From: Basidiobolus meristosporus CBS 931.73
Lineage: Eukaryota; Basidiobolomycota; Basidiobolomycetes; Basidiobolales; Basidiobolaceae
Reading direction: 5' to 3'
Assembly: GCA_002104905.1 (NCBI GenBank)
Contig: MCFE01000362.1
Coordinates: 1 to 64,000, forward strand
DNA: 64,000 nucleotides
Made by a program: the position numbers and the translations under genes. Positions 31,274-42,394 of this stretch are shown in pieces. Positions within the stretch are counted from its first letter, which is position 1. The number at the start of each line of letters is the position of its first letter. The notes below the pieces were generated by a model. The model was given only the letters and a program-made list of their open reading frames with translations, had not been told where the DNA came from and made no database searches.

Positions 31274-34206
31274 TCAAATTGGTTTGGTCTCAATTGCATC
31301 TTCCAGGATGCCGAACTCTTGCTTGATTTGCGAGATGTGTCGATCCCGTTTGGCCTGGACCACGGAGCGCTTGATCAATGGCTTCAGGGAAACAAATGCG
31401 GTCTACAAACGTACGCTTACTATGCATGTCCACAGATGAGGGGCGTACCAGGACTTACCTTTATCAGTTGATCTACTTGATATGTGCTGAAGGTCATTGA
31501 TTTGAGATAGCCGTACATGCTGGCGCTGGTTTGGCATTTGAGCAGTTTTTTCTCGTTGACCTTAAGTAGTGCGATTGCCACTCGGAAAAGGGTGATCATT
31601 CCCTGCAGGAAAAATATGTCCCATACTCGGAACAGCGTTTCCACCGGGAAACAATCCGTATAGATCGACAGAAACCAGCTGAATGTCACGGCACCAAGAT
31701 CTACCCCTAGCTTACGAAAGTGCTCGTGTAAGCGAGGGAGGATCTCTTTTACCAACTCCTTCAGAACGCGTTGATCCGCTTGGGATACCAATAGTTGTCC
31801 AGTGTAGTAGTCTGGCGGGAGAATATGCTCCAATATACACACAAGCGTCCAGAAAGCATCTTCTTCGTTGGATTGCGTTAGCAACAAGGTCGCGGCGATT
31901 AAGTTCATCCCTTGACAGTATCCAATGGAGGGATTGTGCCTACACGGGAAAGCTCGTTAGCCTAGGAAGAAGGCAGTCAGGGATTGGGAATCCTACCAGC
32001 TGTAGGCCACGAGTATCCTTCGCAGCTTTTCCACTCCATTTCCGTTTTCTCCGAAGAAAATGTTGTTGGGAAGCGTTCGATGTAGATCCTTATGATACGA
32101 AAGGGGGCAACGTTAGTGGGTCCGCTATCACCCAATTGCACAAAGGGATAAGAGGGTGGAGTGGGCAGTCCGATTGCGACATGACAAAAAACCAAATGCT
32201 TCGAGACATACCAGTTCGATTTGTCCCAAAAATACGGATTCTTGACCTTCGTGTCGAGCCAAGAGGGCAGAATAATATCCTGGCTCTTTACGTTCAAACG
32301 CACCAGAGCATTCTCCCCAGATTTTTGCTCTGTACACCGCTGGAATGCCACCACGAATCAACTTCTTGAATTCCTTGTATTCCACTTCCCCCATTCTAGC
32401 AAGGCACAGCCCTTCAACTATGACCGTTTCGCCATCATCGCTGATCTCCTTGGCCACTGCAGCTTTTCTTCGCTCGATGAAGATATCCCACTTGTCTTTT
32501 TGAGGAGCCTCGGGAATGTCTTGGGTGTCGATCAATTGAGAAAGTAGCACATGCGGGTTGTGCACAGAGTCTGAGCTTTGCGCAGCTCTGGCCGTTGGTA
32601 GAGTCGGTGAGGTCGAGGGAGAGTGAATGACAAGTCCCTTATTTCCGGTAGAGCTCGGTAGCGAAGAGTCGAAATAAAAGCCGTAACGGTCCGTGGGATA
32701 TGGTGCCTCCTGTCTAACGAGGGATAATTGGGAGTATCGGTTGATGGGTTTGAGTTCCAGAAGAGTGGCTTTGTCTTGGCCTTTTTGGGCGTTAACCACA
32801 GGTTTGATCACCGAGTCGCTCACTAATAGGCTTTGCTTCGCCTTAACATGATTCACCTCTGGTACGCTGGGTAACTCATCCATAGTGGTACGATCATCAA
32901 GCTCAAAATTATCAAGATAAACGGAGTTTCTAGATCTTACATTAAGTTCTCGACAAAACGCCGTTTCACTCCCCGGGAATGTGTTGAAGATGCTTGGTTT
33001 TCGCTTTTTTTCTCCATTGAGCAAGCCAATGGTCCAGCGAGCGATCAAATTGGATGTTCTTTTCGAGTAGAGCTTGTCAGATGAGCTGCCATCCACGCTT
33101 AGTAGTCTGGCTGCCAGCGTAATGGCCTTATAATGGAGGGGTTGTGGTACAGGTTCGAGGTTTGATGAGGTGAATATGTCTTCTAATGATAGTGCTTGGT
33201 TTGAGCAAGGGGCCTTGGCTTGCCAGTTGCCACTGCCTTCATCTACGGAAGAGGAATAGACATCAGGGAAAAGTGTTGATCTACTGCCGTTAGTACTAGG
33301 TTCTCGACACTCCTTGGGGTCTGGTAAACCATGTACTGCGCTATTGGTGTCCTCAGCTGCGTTTGGCGCTGTCTTTGATTTCCATTGAAGAAGGCCCACT
33401 GTCCATTTTTCTATGGACGCTCGAACTGGCATTTGAAATCGAGGAGAACGAAGTGGAGAGGGTAGACTGTTGGATTTTGAGGGGCTTTTGGTATATGTTA
33501 ATTGCGTAGAGGAGGCTGAAAGTGAGCTGGATCGACGAAAAGGCGTACCAGGGGCAGAGGAGGAAGGCTGCTTCTGAACAGTCTCGGCAGGGAGATTATG
33601 AGAATCCCCATCCGGAAACCAGTCAGAATCCGTATCTATCTCAGGATCTAGTGGCTTTTGAGTAGTAGGTACAAAAGGATGTTTGTGGAGATGCTTGTTA
33701 AGGTACGAGTCGCTGGTGGAATGCTTTAATCGGGACCACTCCTCTCGAATATTTTTAATCTCTGTTTCTTTTTCGGCGATCAGGTTATGTGCTCGACGGA
33801 GGTCTGAGCAGCAGGATTTAAGGATACGCCGAATCAGAGCCGGCGAGCTTGTGGCGACCAGTTTGTTGAGAGCTGCATCTGAGAGTAGATGGATGTTCGA
33901 GAAAGGCAGTTGAGAATCGATATCTGACTCTTCATCAAAACTGTGTAGATCTGAATCTTGAGTACTCACTGAGAAAGGTCGGCTGTATCTTTGCCCCTTG
34001 AAATCCACTGAGCCCGTATAACTGCAGCTATCGCTAATAGAATCGATGTCCAAGGGTCTATCGCTCTCGGTATCTGATTCGGATAATGGGTGTTTGTCGG
34101 TTGCCTTCGATAGCAGGCACGATAGAGGAGAGGTTAGCAAGTTGGTATTCCTCTCACAAGCCGTGACCACAGAATTCGTAGCAGTGCTCGTGCTCGAATT
34201 TGACAT
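31274..34206 (-). CDS. TBC-domain Rab GTPase-activating protein
   Basis: TBC proteins switch off Rab GTPases on endomembranes using an Arg and a Gln finger. Exons 34206–32212, 32088–31997, 31939–31459 and 31402–31274 give 898 aa. Residues 1–600 are a long disordered Ser-rich region with acidic clusters and basic SPSKSNSLPSPLRSP-like patches, probable phosphorylation sites. The TBC domain spans about 615–850. It contains GGIPAVYRAKIWG, the IELDLHR Arg-finger motif formed across an exon junction, the GYCQGMN Gln-finger motif, and FPVETLFRVWDIFFLQG. A basic C-terminal helix follows. Both catalytic residues are present, so it should be active. The target Rab cannot be told. The frame extends to a GTG at 34245; I use the first ATG. 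Confidence 0.92.
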
Positions 34207-35084
34207 TACTGTATTCTCGGATGGAGCGCTTTCACGGGATAACACAAGGCTGAATTTGAAGTGCGTTGGTTTGGAATTTCTTCAAAATATCCCCCTGAAG
34301 AAGTGGTGAAGCCAAGACACACCGGAAATGAAAGTGAGCAAGAATTTTTTGCGATATCAATGAGGTTGAAAGGAGATGGTGTGTATTTGTGCGTATCTAG
34401 TAGGAATACTAGAGAATGCGTATTAGAATGAAGACTTGTTAAGTATTAGAAATGAATAAGATGAGGCAAAACTGGAGTAGAAAAGTCAGAGAATCGACCG
34501 TCGATATTTGATACGGACGTAAACCAAAGTCGACTACAGATATTTAGCAGCAAGAAAGGCCAATGGAGGGCAAAGGGAGGTTAATTGTCCGATCTAAAAT
34601 GTATATAGTATATTCATGGCTCTCGGTCTTATCCCTAATGAATCGTTCCTGGGCGATTGAAGGACAATATGGCAATTTAGTAATGGGAGTAGGATTTTGG
34701 GTTCGACAAGCGTAAAGGTGTAAAAGAGGTATTCTAGGTGGGAAGTCCCTATTTTGTGAGCCCATCCAACGTGAGATAATTTGTTAATGCAGATTGCATT
34801 CATCCGCCTAATAACATCATTCCCAATCAAATAGATCACCCTGACCAGTTACCATTTGAAACGGAAAATACTCTGACTAGCTCACCCAATATCAACAATA
34901 AATCGATTGACTGTTCATTTAATTTACTGCGTATTCACCCATATTTATCAGTGGATGACAATACATATATATGCATTCAATCCCGCACTCAATCCCACGC
35001 TCAATTCAGATATAATTCTTGACCTTCGCTACTAGACAGCTGGTCGTTGCGAGTTCGCATTTATTTTGAATCTATGGGAGTTTC
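34207..35084. other. Intergenic, TBC gene promoter and MYG1 3' flank
   Basis: This AT-rich stretch holds two small open frames (34544–34839, minus) without recognisable content. No repeats or RNA genes are seen. Confidence 0.5.
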
Positions 35085-36559
35085 TCAGAGTTCTAAAGCC
35101 TTGATTGCCATTCTAAGTGCGCCATCTTTCGATTTGTTGCCGCCGATGAAGCCGCTGTGGTGCACAAACACGCAATCCTACACACGTTCGTTAGTGGGAC
35201 AGGCCGTCCAAACGTCCAACAATCAACTGACCTCAATCTGTGCTCTTTCGGACAATTCACTGTCGCGATATCCGCGCCAAGCTTCAGGGAGTGGGCGGCG
35301 TGACTCGAACGAATTGGGGGAGACTGGCACAGCCTGGATTCTATAGGAGCTGTCGCGGCCGTCGGGGAATAATACGTAGATGGTCTTGTCCTCAATGCTT
35401 TTTTCCTTTTCGATTTCGAACAAGTGCTCCTAGAGAGACAGCGTTTACAACTTCGTCTTGTTATTGGGGATTCATGTGGTCACCAACCTTCCAGGGACAT
35501 GGGCTATCCAGGATCAATATTTGGCCGCTATTATGAATTTCGTAGCGGCTGTCGACTGCTTTGACAACGATGTCTCGAGCTGGAAGCCAAGCAAACCCAA
35601 GGAATCTCAGCCTGTCAAGAAATTCGGACCCCGCCAACTCCATAGCTTGCTCAAAACGTGCCTAGTATGGAATTCATAAGTTTGGAAGCCCAAGCGGGTG
35701 GATGAGTTGTAATTGTCACTTTACATCAAGGTCAACGTCAGTTTGGTTCCACCAGGGGTTCAAGCGGCCAACACGGGCAGCAAGTCCGGTTTTTTCTTCG
35801 TATTTTGGCTCGACCTCTTGTGGGTATTGCGATATGCCATTGTCAATTCCATCCAACGCTTCCACAAAATCCTGATGATAATTAATCATCGTCCTGTAAG
35901 CACTCTGTGTATACCACTACTCGACCAACCTTATACATTTTCTGATACAAGATCTCTACTTTCGGATCGTCTTTGGGAAGTTCAAGCTGCTTGGCAATGA
36001 TCTCCTTTCCAAAATGTCTGCAGTGTAGGGATAAGTTTCATGCTTTGTTGAGAGAGTTTGCGGGAACCTACTTGTATACCAAACCGGCGCTGCTTAATTT
36101 CGTCTTGTATTCATTGGAGAAAAACTCCAAAAATCCACGCTAAATGGACGAAGGAGGTAAACATAAACACGCCACTTTAACAAGCTGCGAAAAGAGCAGA
36201 CCTGGTGGTGATCAAAGCGAAGTTCTTCGGGTTTGTACACGCCACCAACATCGATGACGGCGTCGCACTCAGCGAGCAACTTCTCGTCACGTGTGCGAAG
36301 GATCTCTGCAAAGGGTAAGTCAAAGCTGGTGCGAAAACCTCTACGACGAAAACCTACTAGCATCCTGGAAGCCCTCGGTGAGCTTGATCAAATAAAGCGC
36401 CAACGCCTCATCACTAAAACAGTTAGGCTACGGCAAGCATCCCAAAAAAACAAAAGAAAAGTACCAGTGGAAAGTGCCGCTATGCGTTCCGATAGTCTGC
36501 AAAAACCTGGTTAACGCGAGAATTTTCGCAGTTTACTTGACACTACTTACCTTTGCCAT
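35085..36559 (-). CDS. MYG1: MYG1 family exonuclease
   Basis: MYG1 is a DHH-like 3'–5' RNA exonuclease that acts in the nucleus and mitochondria. Ten exons join in frame to 322 aa: 36559–36551, 36496–36465, 36413–36358, 36305–36202, 36139–36072, 36017–35930, 35871–35725, 35661–35488, 35429–35232 and 35177–35085. Diagnostic motifs are [15 protein letters not shown] (metal ligands), [39 protein letters not shown], and near the C terminus [11 protein letters not shown] and VHHSGFIGG. The first coding exon is just nine bases (Met-Ala-Lys) and depends on a strong GTAAGT donor. The gene borders the transposon block, whose first copia bases begin about 185 bp upstream of the start. Confidence 0.94.
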
Positions 36560-36741
36560 GGTTACTACGGAGAATGACTGGATGCAATGGGATCATGCAC
36601 TGCGATTTTGTAGGGAATTGAGATGATTTTTTTTGTTTTTTAGTGGCGCATTCTGATTTATGATACTCAAATTACTGCACTCCCTGACACAATGCCCATG
36701 ATCTTCTAATCATCCCTCTCCTTCTTGTCAATCAAAACCCC

Positions 36742-37259
36742 TCAAAATTTGTGAGATCCTGTAGCATCAAGTCTTGCATTATATCTTTCAACTGTACCAT
36801 CAGCCTTATATCTTGTCTTGAAGACCCATCTGCATCCAATTGACTTTTGGTTGATTGGTGATTTGACAAAGTCCCAAGTTTGATTTTCCATCAGGGCCTG
36901 ATACTCCTCACTCATTGCCAATCTCCAAATCTTTGTCTGGGGGCCATGCAGGGCCTCTTTTACAGCCTGGGGCTCATCAATATGGACTGAATAGGCATAG
37001 GCTAAGTTTGTACCCTTATTTATATAGTAATCAGCACTTTTTCTAAACAGGTTGGATCTCCTGGTTTGTGATACCAGAATGATCATTTCTTGGATATTCT
37101 TGGGCACTTATTCAGGCTGAACCATGATTGTAGAGTCCTATGGAGTGAAAAAATTCTTGTTGCTTTGCTCCATTTCAACCCTGACTGTTGATGGACTTGA
37201 GACTGGATCATCATCATCATCTAATGTCACTTTTTGTGAAATTTTGAGCTCCATCAAAC
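36742..37259 (-). mobile_element. Old Ty1/copia fragment, left part of a split pol (end of integrase to start of RT)
   Basis: The minus strand encodes the linker and the first RT motif of a copia pol (SIGCRWVFKTRYKADGTVERY), paralogous to the younger copies but more diverged. It stops abruptly at about 36745 next to the MYG1 promoter. Its other part continues at 46662 on the far side of the younger elements. Across the insertion the two ends share the five bases CAAAC (37255–37259 and 46662–46666). Removing the insert and one repeat restores a continuous sequence that matches the uninterrupted sister copy near 44247. Confidence 0.85.
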
Positions 37260-37610
37260 TGTTGTAAGAGTCTTGGAGATATTGGAAGTGATTAGGAGAA
37301 CAAGTAGATTATGTGGTTTTCACTTAATGATTTATTGAATGTAAAAGTAGTATTTATACTTTTACCTGGTCTTGGCATTACAAACACATGTAGAATAGGT
37401 TAAGGAAGGTCCCAAGAACATGTGTGCAAAGTTTGGGGCTGTTTGGACAACTTTGAGAATTTTCATGCTCTGGGTACCTGGTATTTTGGTGAAAATATTC
37501 TAAGTAAATCCCAACAAGGAATTTGGTCAGTATTCTCTAGGATATGAAGGTAATGATCTAAGTGACTAAGTTAGGTAAATATTTAGGTGGAAATACAAAT
37601 TTTTACAACA
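37260..37610 (-). repeat. E1 3' LTR, 351 bp
   Basis: Its plus-strand borders are tgttgtaagag and tttttacaaca. The purine tract lies at 37611–37620. Confidence 0.92.
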
Positions 37611-37619
37611 CTCCCACTC

Positions 37620-40600
37620 AGCTAAATGTTCATACTGACTAGTCCTAATTTTGACCTAAAATATTCAAACTTGTCTCTAGCTCAATGGTTTGGTAAATAT
37701 GTCTGCAATCATTCCATCTGTAGGACAGTAAACTAAGCTAACTAATTTATTCTCTATAGCTTCACGTATGAAATGATGTCAAATATCTATGTGCTTGGTT
37801 CTAGCATGAAAAGTTGGATTTCTACCTAATTGTATACATCCTTGATTATCTTGAAATAAAGTAATAGGCATTTTATGACATAGGCCTAAATCTGTAAAAA
37901 GCTTTCTTAACCACATTGCTTCTTTTGTAGCTTCACAGGCTGCCTTATAATCTGCCTCTGTGGTAGAAAGTGCTACAGTTGGTTGCTTTCTTCAGTTCCA
38001 TGAAATTGCTCCTTTGCAGTAAAGAAAGGTGTATCTTGTGGTGGATCTTCTGTCTTCCAAATTTTGTCCCCAATCAGCATCAGAGTATCCCACAAGATCC
38101 TCTTCTGAATCCTTATAAGTGTATCTTAAGCAGATATCAGCAGTTCCTTTTAGGTATCTAAAAATCTGCTTAACTGCTGCAATATGATCAGATCCATAGT
38201 ACTGATTATGTTGGCTGACAACTCCCACTGAATATGAGATATCTGGACGTGTTTCAAGCATGGTATACATCAGACTGCCTACCATAGATTGCTAAGGAAA
38301 GTCAGGGCTTTCAGATGGCACCAGGCTCTCTCAATTTGGTTGAGTTTTGACCAAGTTAAGGTTTGTCTCCATTGGGGTAGCTGCCGGTTTACAGTCTTGC
38401 ATTTGGCACTTCTTTAGTATATCTTGAATATACTTGGATTGGCTTAGGGTGATAGTCTGGGTACTTCTGTCTATGGAGAACTTAATTGCCTAAGTAGTAT
38501 TAAGTTCTCCTAGATTGGACATCTTGAACTCCTTAGATAGGCTGGATTTTGTCTATTCCAATGTTTCTAGGTTATTGGTGGCTACAATAAGATCATCCAC
38601 ATATAGAGCTAATAGAACTGGATTTGCTCTATCTGGCTTATAGTATATACTATAGTCAGCATTACTCCTTTTGAAACTCAAAGATTCCAAATAAGAATCT
38701 ATCTTGCAATTCCAGGCTCTTGGTGATAGTTTGAGACCATATAGTGACTTTTTAAGCTTGCAGACCAAATGGGATTTTCTTGGTAAACAAACCCATCAGG
38801 CTGGTCCATATACATGTCCTCATCAAGTTCTCCATTCAAAAATGCAGCTTTTACATCCATTTGATGAATAAAAACTTATATTTGGCTGCAATAGCCAATA
38901 TTAATCTGATGGAATTAAACTTGGCTACCGGTGCAAAGGTCTCAGTATAGTCAAGTCCTTTTGTTTGAGAGTAATCCTTGGGCTACAAGTCTTGCTTTGT
39001 ATCTTTCGATTGTACCATTAGCCTTGTATTTTGTCTTGAAGACCCATCTGCATCCAATTGATTTTCCATCAGGGTCTGATATTCCTTAGTCATTGCAGGT
39101 CTCCAAAACTTTGTCTGAGGGCTATTTAGGGCCTCTTTTACAGTCTGGGGTTCATCAATATGGACTGAATAGGCATAGGCTAAGTTTGTACCCTCATTGA
39201 TATAGTAATTTGGGCTATTTCTTGTCCAATTGGATCTCTGGCATTTGATTCTGGAATGATCACTTCTGGGATATTCCTTGGCACTGATTCTGGCTGAACC
39301 ATGGTTGTAGAGTCCTCTGGAGTGAAAAAACTTCATTGTTTTGCTCTGATTCAATCCTGACAATTGGTGGATTTGAGATCAGATTTTTGTCATCTTCCAA
39401 TGTAATTTTTTGTGAGAATTTTAAATTTTCATCAAACAACACATCCATGGACTTGCTTAGCTTCTTTGCCTTGGGATTGTAGAGTCTGTATGCTTTACTC
39501 TCATTGTAGTAGTCCAAAAATATGATTTTACACTTTTTGGCTCAAATTTTGACTGATTTCCAGGCAGTTTCTTGACATATGCTCTACACCCAAATATTCT
39601 TAGATGTTCTGCACTTGGTCTATATCCATACCATGCTTCAAATGGAGTAGAATCACAAAGTATTCTGTTATAGCTCCTATTTTTAAGGTATACAGCAGTG
39701 GCAACTGATTCCACCCAAAAATCATAGGATATTTTTTGATTGTGGATCATCAATCTTGCCATATCAATTATTGATCTGTTATCATGTTCTGCTACTCCAT
39801 TTTGCTGTGGGGAGTATGGTACAGCAGTCTCTTGCTTTATCCCATGAATTTTGCAGAAGTGGATGAAGAGTTTTGAGGTATATTTTCCACCATTGTCAGA
39901 GTGTATTTTCTTGATTTTTTCACCAGTTTCTCTCTCCACCATGGCTTTAAACTCCCTGAACTTAGACAGAACTTCTTCCTTTCTCTCCATGAAGTAGACC
40001 CATGTGTATCTTGTATAATCATCAGTAAAAGTGATTAAATACTTCATCCCGCCTAAGGATATATTTTGCATAGGTTCACACAGATCTGAGTTGAATTAGA
40101 TCTAATTTTTGCTTAGTTTTGATTAGCCCAGAGCTCTTGAACGGTTGTCTGGCATGTTTCCCATATATTGCAGCCTGCACAGTGCTCCAAATTAGCTGGG
40201 GGATCAATTTTCACTCCAGAAATTAGCTGATCTTTGATCATTTTACGCAAATAATCAAAACTGATGTGTCCAAATCTCCTAAGCCAAAGCATTGGTGTTT
40301 CTTCATTTAAGCTTACTTATATTGGCTTCCAGATATGATGGAAGTATAAGTAAACTTGTATAGATTCTGATCTACTGATGCACAAAGCAATATGGGCACC
40401 ATTTTGCTCCAGTGATCCTGCATCCAGAATTGTCAAAACTGAAACTGAGTCCTTCTGCTGTGGCCTTGCTTACAGAGAGTAGGTTCATGGCTATTTCAGG
40501 TACATAGAGTACTTCTTTGAAAGGTCAGTGTATGGCTTCCTTCACTGCTTCTAAGGTTTACTTGATAATTCCTTTGCCCACTGCATCAAATGTTCTATTG

Positions 40601-41571
40601 TCACCCATGAAAACCTTCTTAATTGGAATTTCGTTGATATTGGGTAAAAAGTTCTTTTTGGTGTGTAAAGTGTTGAGAAGCTCCAGAGTCAGTATACAAC
40701 ATGTCTGAGAATCCTTGTTTGTGGTCATATTTAGTGCAGATATGAGTAGTCTATCTTGAGTTGTTGCAGCATTTCCATATTCAGGCTTCTTTTGCAGATT
40801 ATCTTTCTTTTTGAGACACCAGTCTGATGGGTGTCCTTTCCTTTTGCAGTAGTTACAAAACAGGTTGCTGTTGTCTTTGTAGGGTCTTGGGTACCTCCAT
40901 TGTTGGTTATCATTGCTGATCAAAGCATTTTCTTCTTCCTTCTTATCTGCACTTGATTTTCTTAATTCTTCATCCAGGAGCCTTCCATATACATAATTTA
41001 AGGTCAAATCTTCAGTTCTGGACTCTAGGGCTGATACAAGGCCCTGAAACCTGTCTGTCAGGCTATTCAGGATGGTAATTATCACAACCTCATCAGTAGT
41101 TGGTACACCCACAGATTCCATCTCATCTACCAGCATGGAGATTCTGCTAATTAGATTTTTCATTTCTTCTCCATGGCAGCATCTTTGTAGTAAAGAATCT
41201 TTGTCTCAGATACATTTTCTTGGCAGCTGAACATGACTGGTAGGTGTCTTCTGAATGCCTTCCAGGCATTTTTTGCCATTTTTGCTCTTGAGCATTGAAT
41301 TAGCAATTTGTCTTTAACATTAAGGCAAATGCAGTTAAAGGCATGTTGTTCATTCTTCTAGTACTTTAAGGCTTCCTCCCCCATATTTTTAGGAGGGCAT
41401 GCTTCTCCCATGACAATATCCAAAAGGCCTCTTTCTTGTAGCAGCATCTTTGTCTTCACCTTCCACACTTGGTAGTTAGATCCATCCAACTTTTCAGCAG
41501 AGAGAAAAATTCCAGTAATAGCAGTAGTACGCATAGCAGAGAGTGACAGCTTGGGGCTCATAACCTGTTGT
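37620..41571 (-). pseudogene. E1 gag-pol, disrupted
   Basis: Reading the minus strand from 41571: the gag N terminus (MSPKLSLSAM, then LDGSNYQVWKVKTKMLLQERG), a gag helix region (40558–41163) ending in a CCHC knuckle, remnants of protease, the integrase catalytic core (39457–40071: HSDNGGKYTS, PYSPQQNGVAEH with the DDE residues), RT pieces with the LYVDDLI box (about 38600), and RNase H pieces (37992–38285: SDADWGQ). Interruptions occur in every domain boundary region. The element cannot make its own proteins. Confidence 0.88.
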
Positions 41572-41575
41572 AAGA

Positions 41576-41914
41576 GTCTTGGAGATATTGGAAGCAATTG
41601 GGAGAACAAGTAGATTATGTGGTGTTCACTCAATGATTAATTGAATGTAAAAGTAGTATCTATACTTTTACCTGGTCTTGGCATTACAAACACATAGAGT
41701 AGACTAAGGAAGGTCCCAAGAGCATGTGTGCAAAGTTTGGGGCTGTTTGGACAACTTTGAGAATTTTCATGTTCTGGGTACCTGGTATTTTGGTGAAAAT
41801 ATTCTAAGTAAATCCCAACAAGAAATTTAGTCAGTATTCTCTAGGATATGAAGGTAATGATCTAAGTGACTAAATTAGGTGAATATTTTGGTGGAAATAC
41901 AAATTTTTACAATA
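41576..41914 (-). repeat. E1 5' LTR
   Basis: It begins tgttgtaagag on the plus strand at 41576 and ends with a mutated border (acaata) at 41914. The primer-binding site is immediately inside the element at 41575–41563. Confidence 0.88.
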
Positions 41915-42034
41915 CTATGGAGTGAAATTCTTGTTTTGTTGCTCTGTTTCAACCTTGACTATTGTTGGACTTGAGATTGGACCTTCATCATCATCTAATG
42001 TTGCTTTTTGTGATATTTTGAGCTTCCATTGAAC
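41915..42034 (-). repeat. 120-bp spacer between the two copia elements, a diverged copy of the left flank
   Basis: The spacer begins ctatggagtgaaattc and ends ttgaac. It aligns along its length to 37139–37259, the stretch of old copia just left of E1, at roughly 80–85% by eye. It is therefore a second copy of old-copia sequence, either from a duplication that included the flank or from a second old element. Confidence 0.8.
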
Positions 42035-42383
42035 TGTTGTAAGAGTCTTGGAGATACTGGAAGTGATTGGGAGAACAAGTAGATTATGTGGTTTTCACTT
42101 GATGATTTATTGAATGTAAAATAGTATCTATACTTTTACCTGGTCTTGGCATTACAAACACATAGAGTAGACTAAGGAAGGTCCCAAGAACATGTGTGCA
42201 AAGTTTGGGGCTGTTTGGACAACTTTGAGAACTTTCATGTTCTGGGTACCTGGTATTTTGGTGAAAATATTCTAAAGTAAATCCCAACAAGGAATTTGGT
42301 CAGTAATCTCTAGAGTATGAGGGTAATGATCTAAGTGACTAAGTTAGGTGAATATTTAGGTGGAATTACAAATTTTTACAACA
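42035..42383 (-). repeat. E2 3' LTR
   Basis: Its borders are tgttgtaagag and ttacaaca on the plus strand. The purine tract is at 42384–42393, and the five bases to its left are TGAAC. Confidence 0.9.
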
Positions 42384-42394
42384 CTCCCACTCAG

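Larger units (their letters stand above)
37260..41914 (-). mobile_element. Ty1/copia retrotransposon E1, nearly full length, inactivated
   Basis: The element is flanked by LTRs at 37260–37610 and 41576–41914 that begin TGTTGTAA and end TTACAACA or a mutated form. On the minus strand it has a tRNA-derived primer site right after the 5' LTR, then gag, protease, integrase, RT and RNase H, with a purine tract (AGTGGGAG) against the 3' LTR. The zinc knuckle CNYCKRKGHPSDWC is intact near 40840. The protease region is frame-disrupted, and pol is broken into many pieces by stops and indels. No intact ORF remains. Confidence 0.92.
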
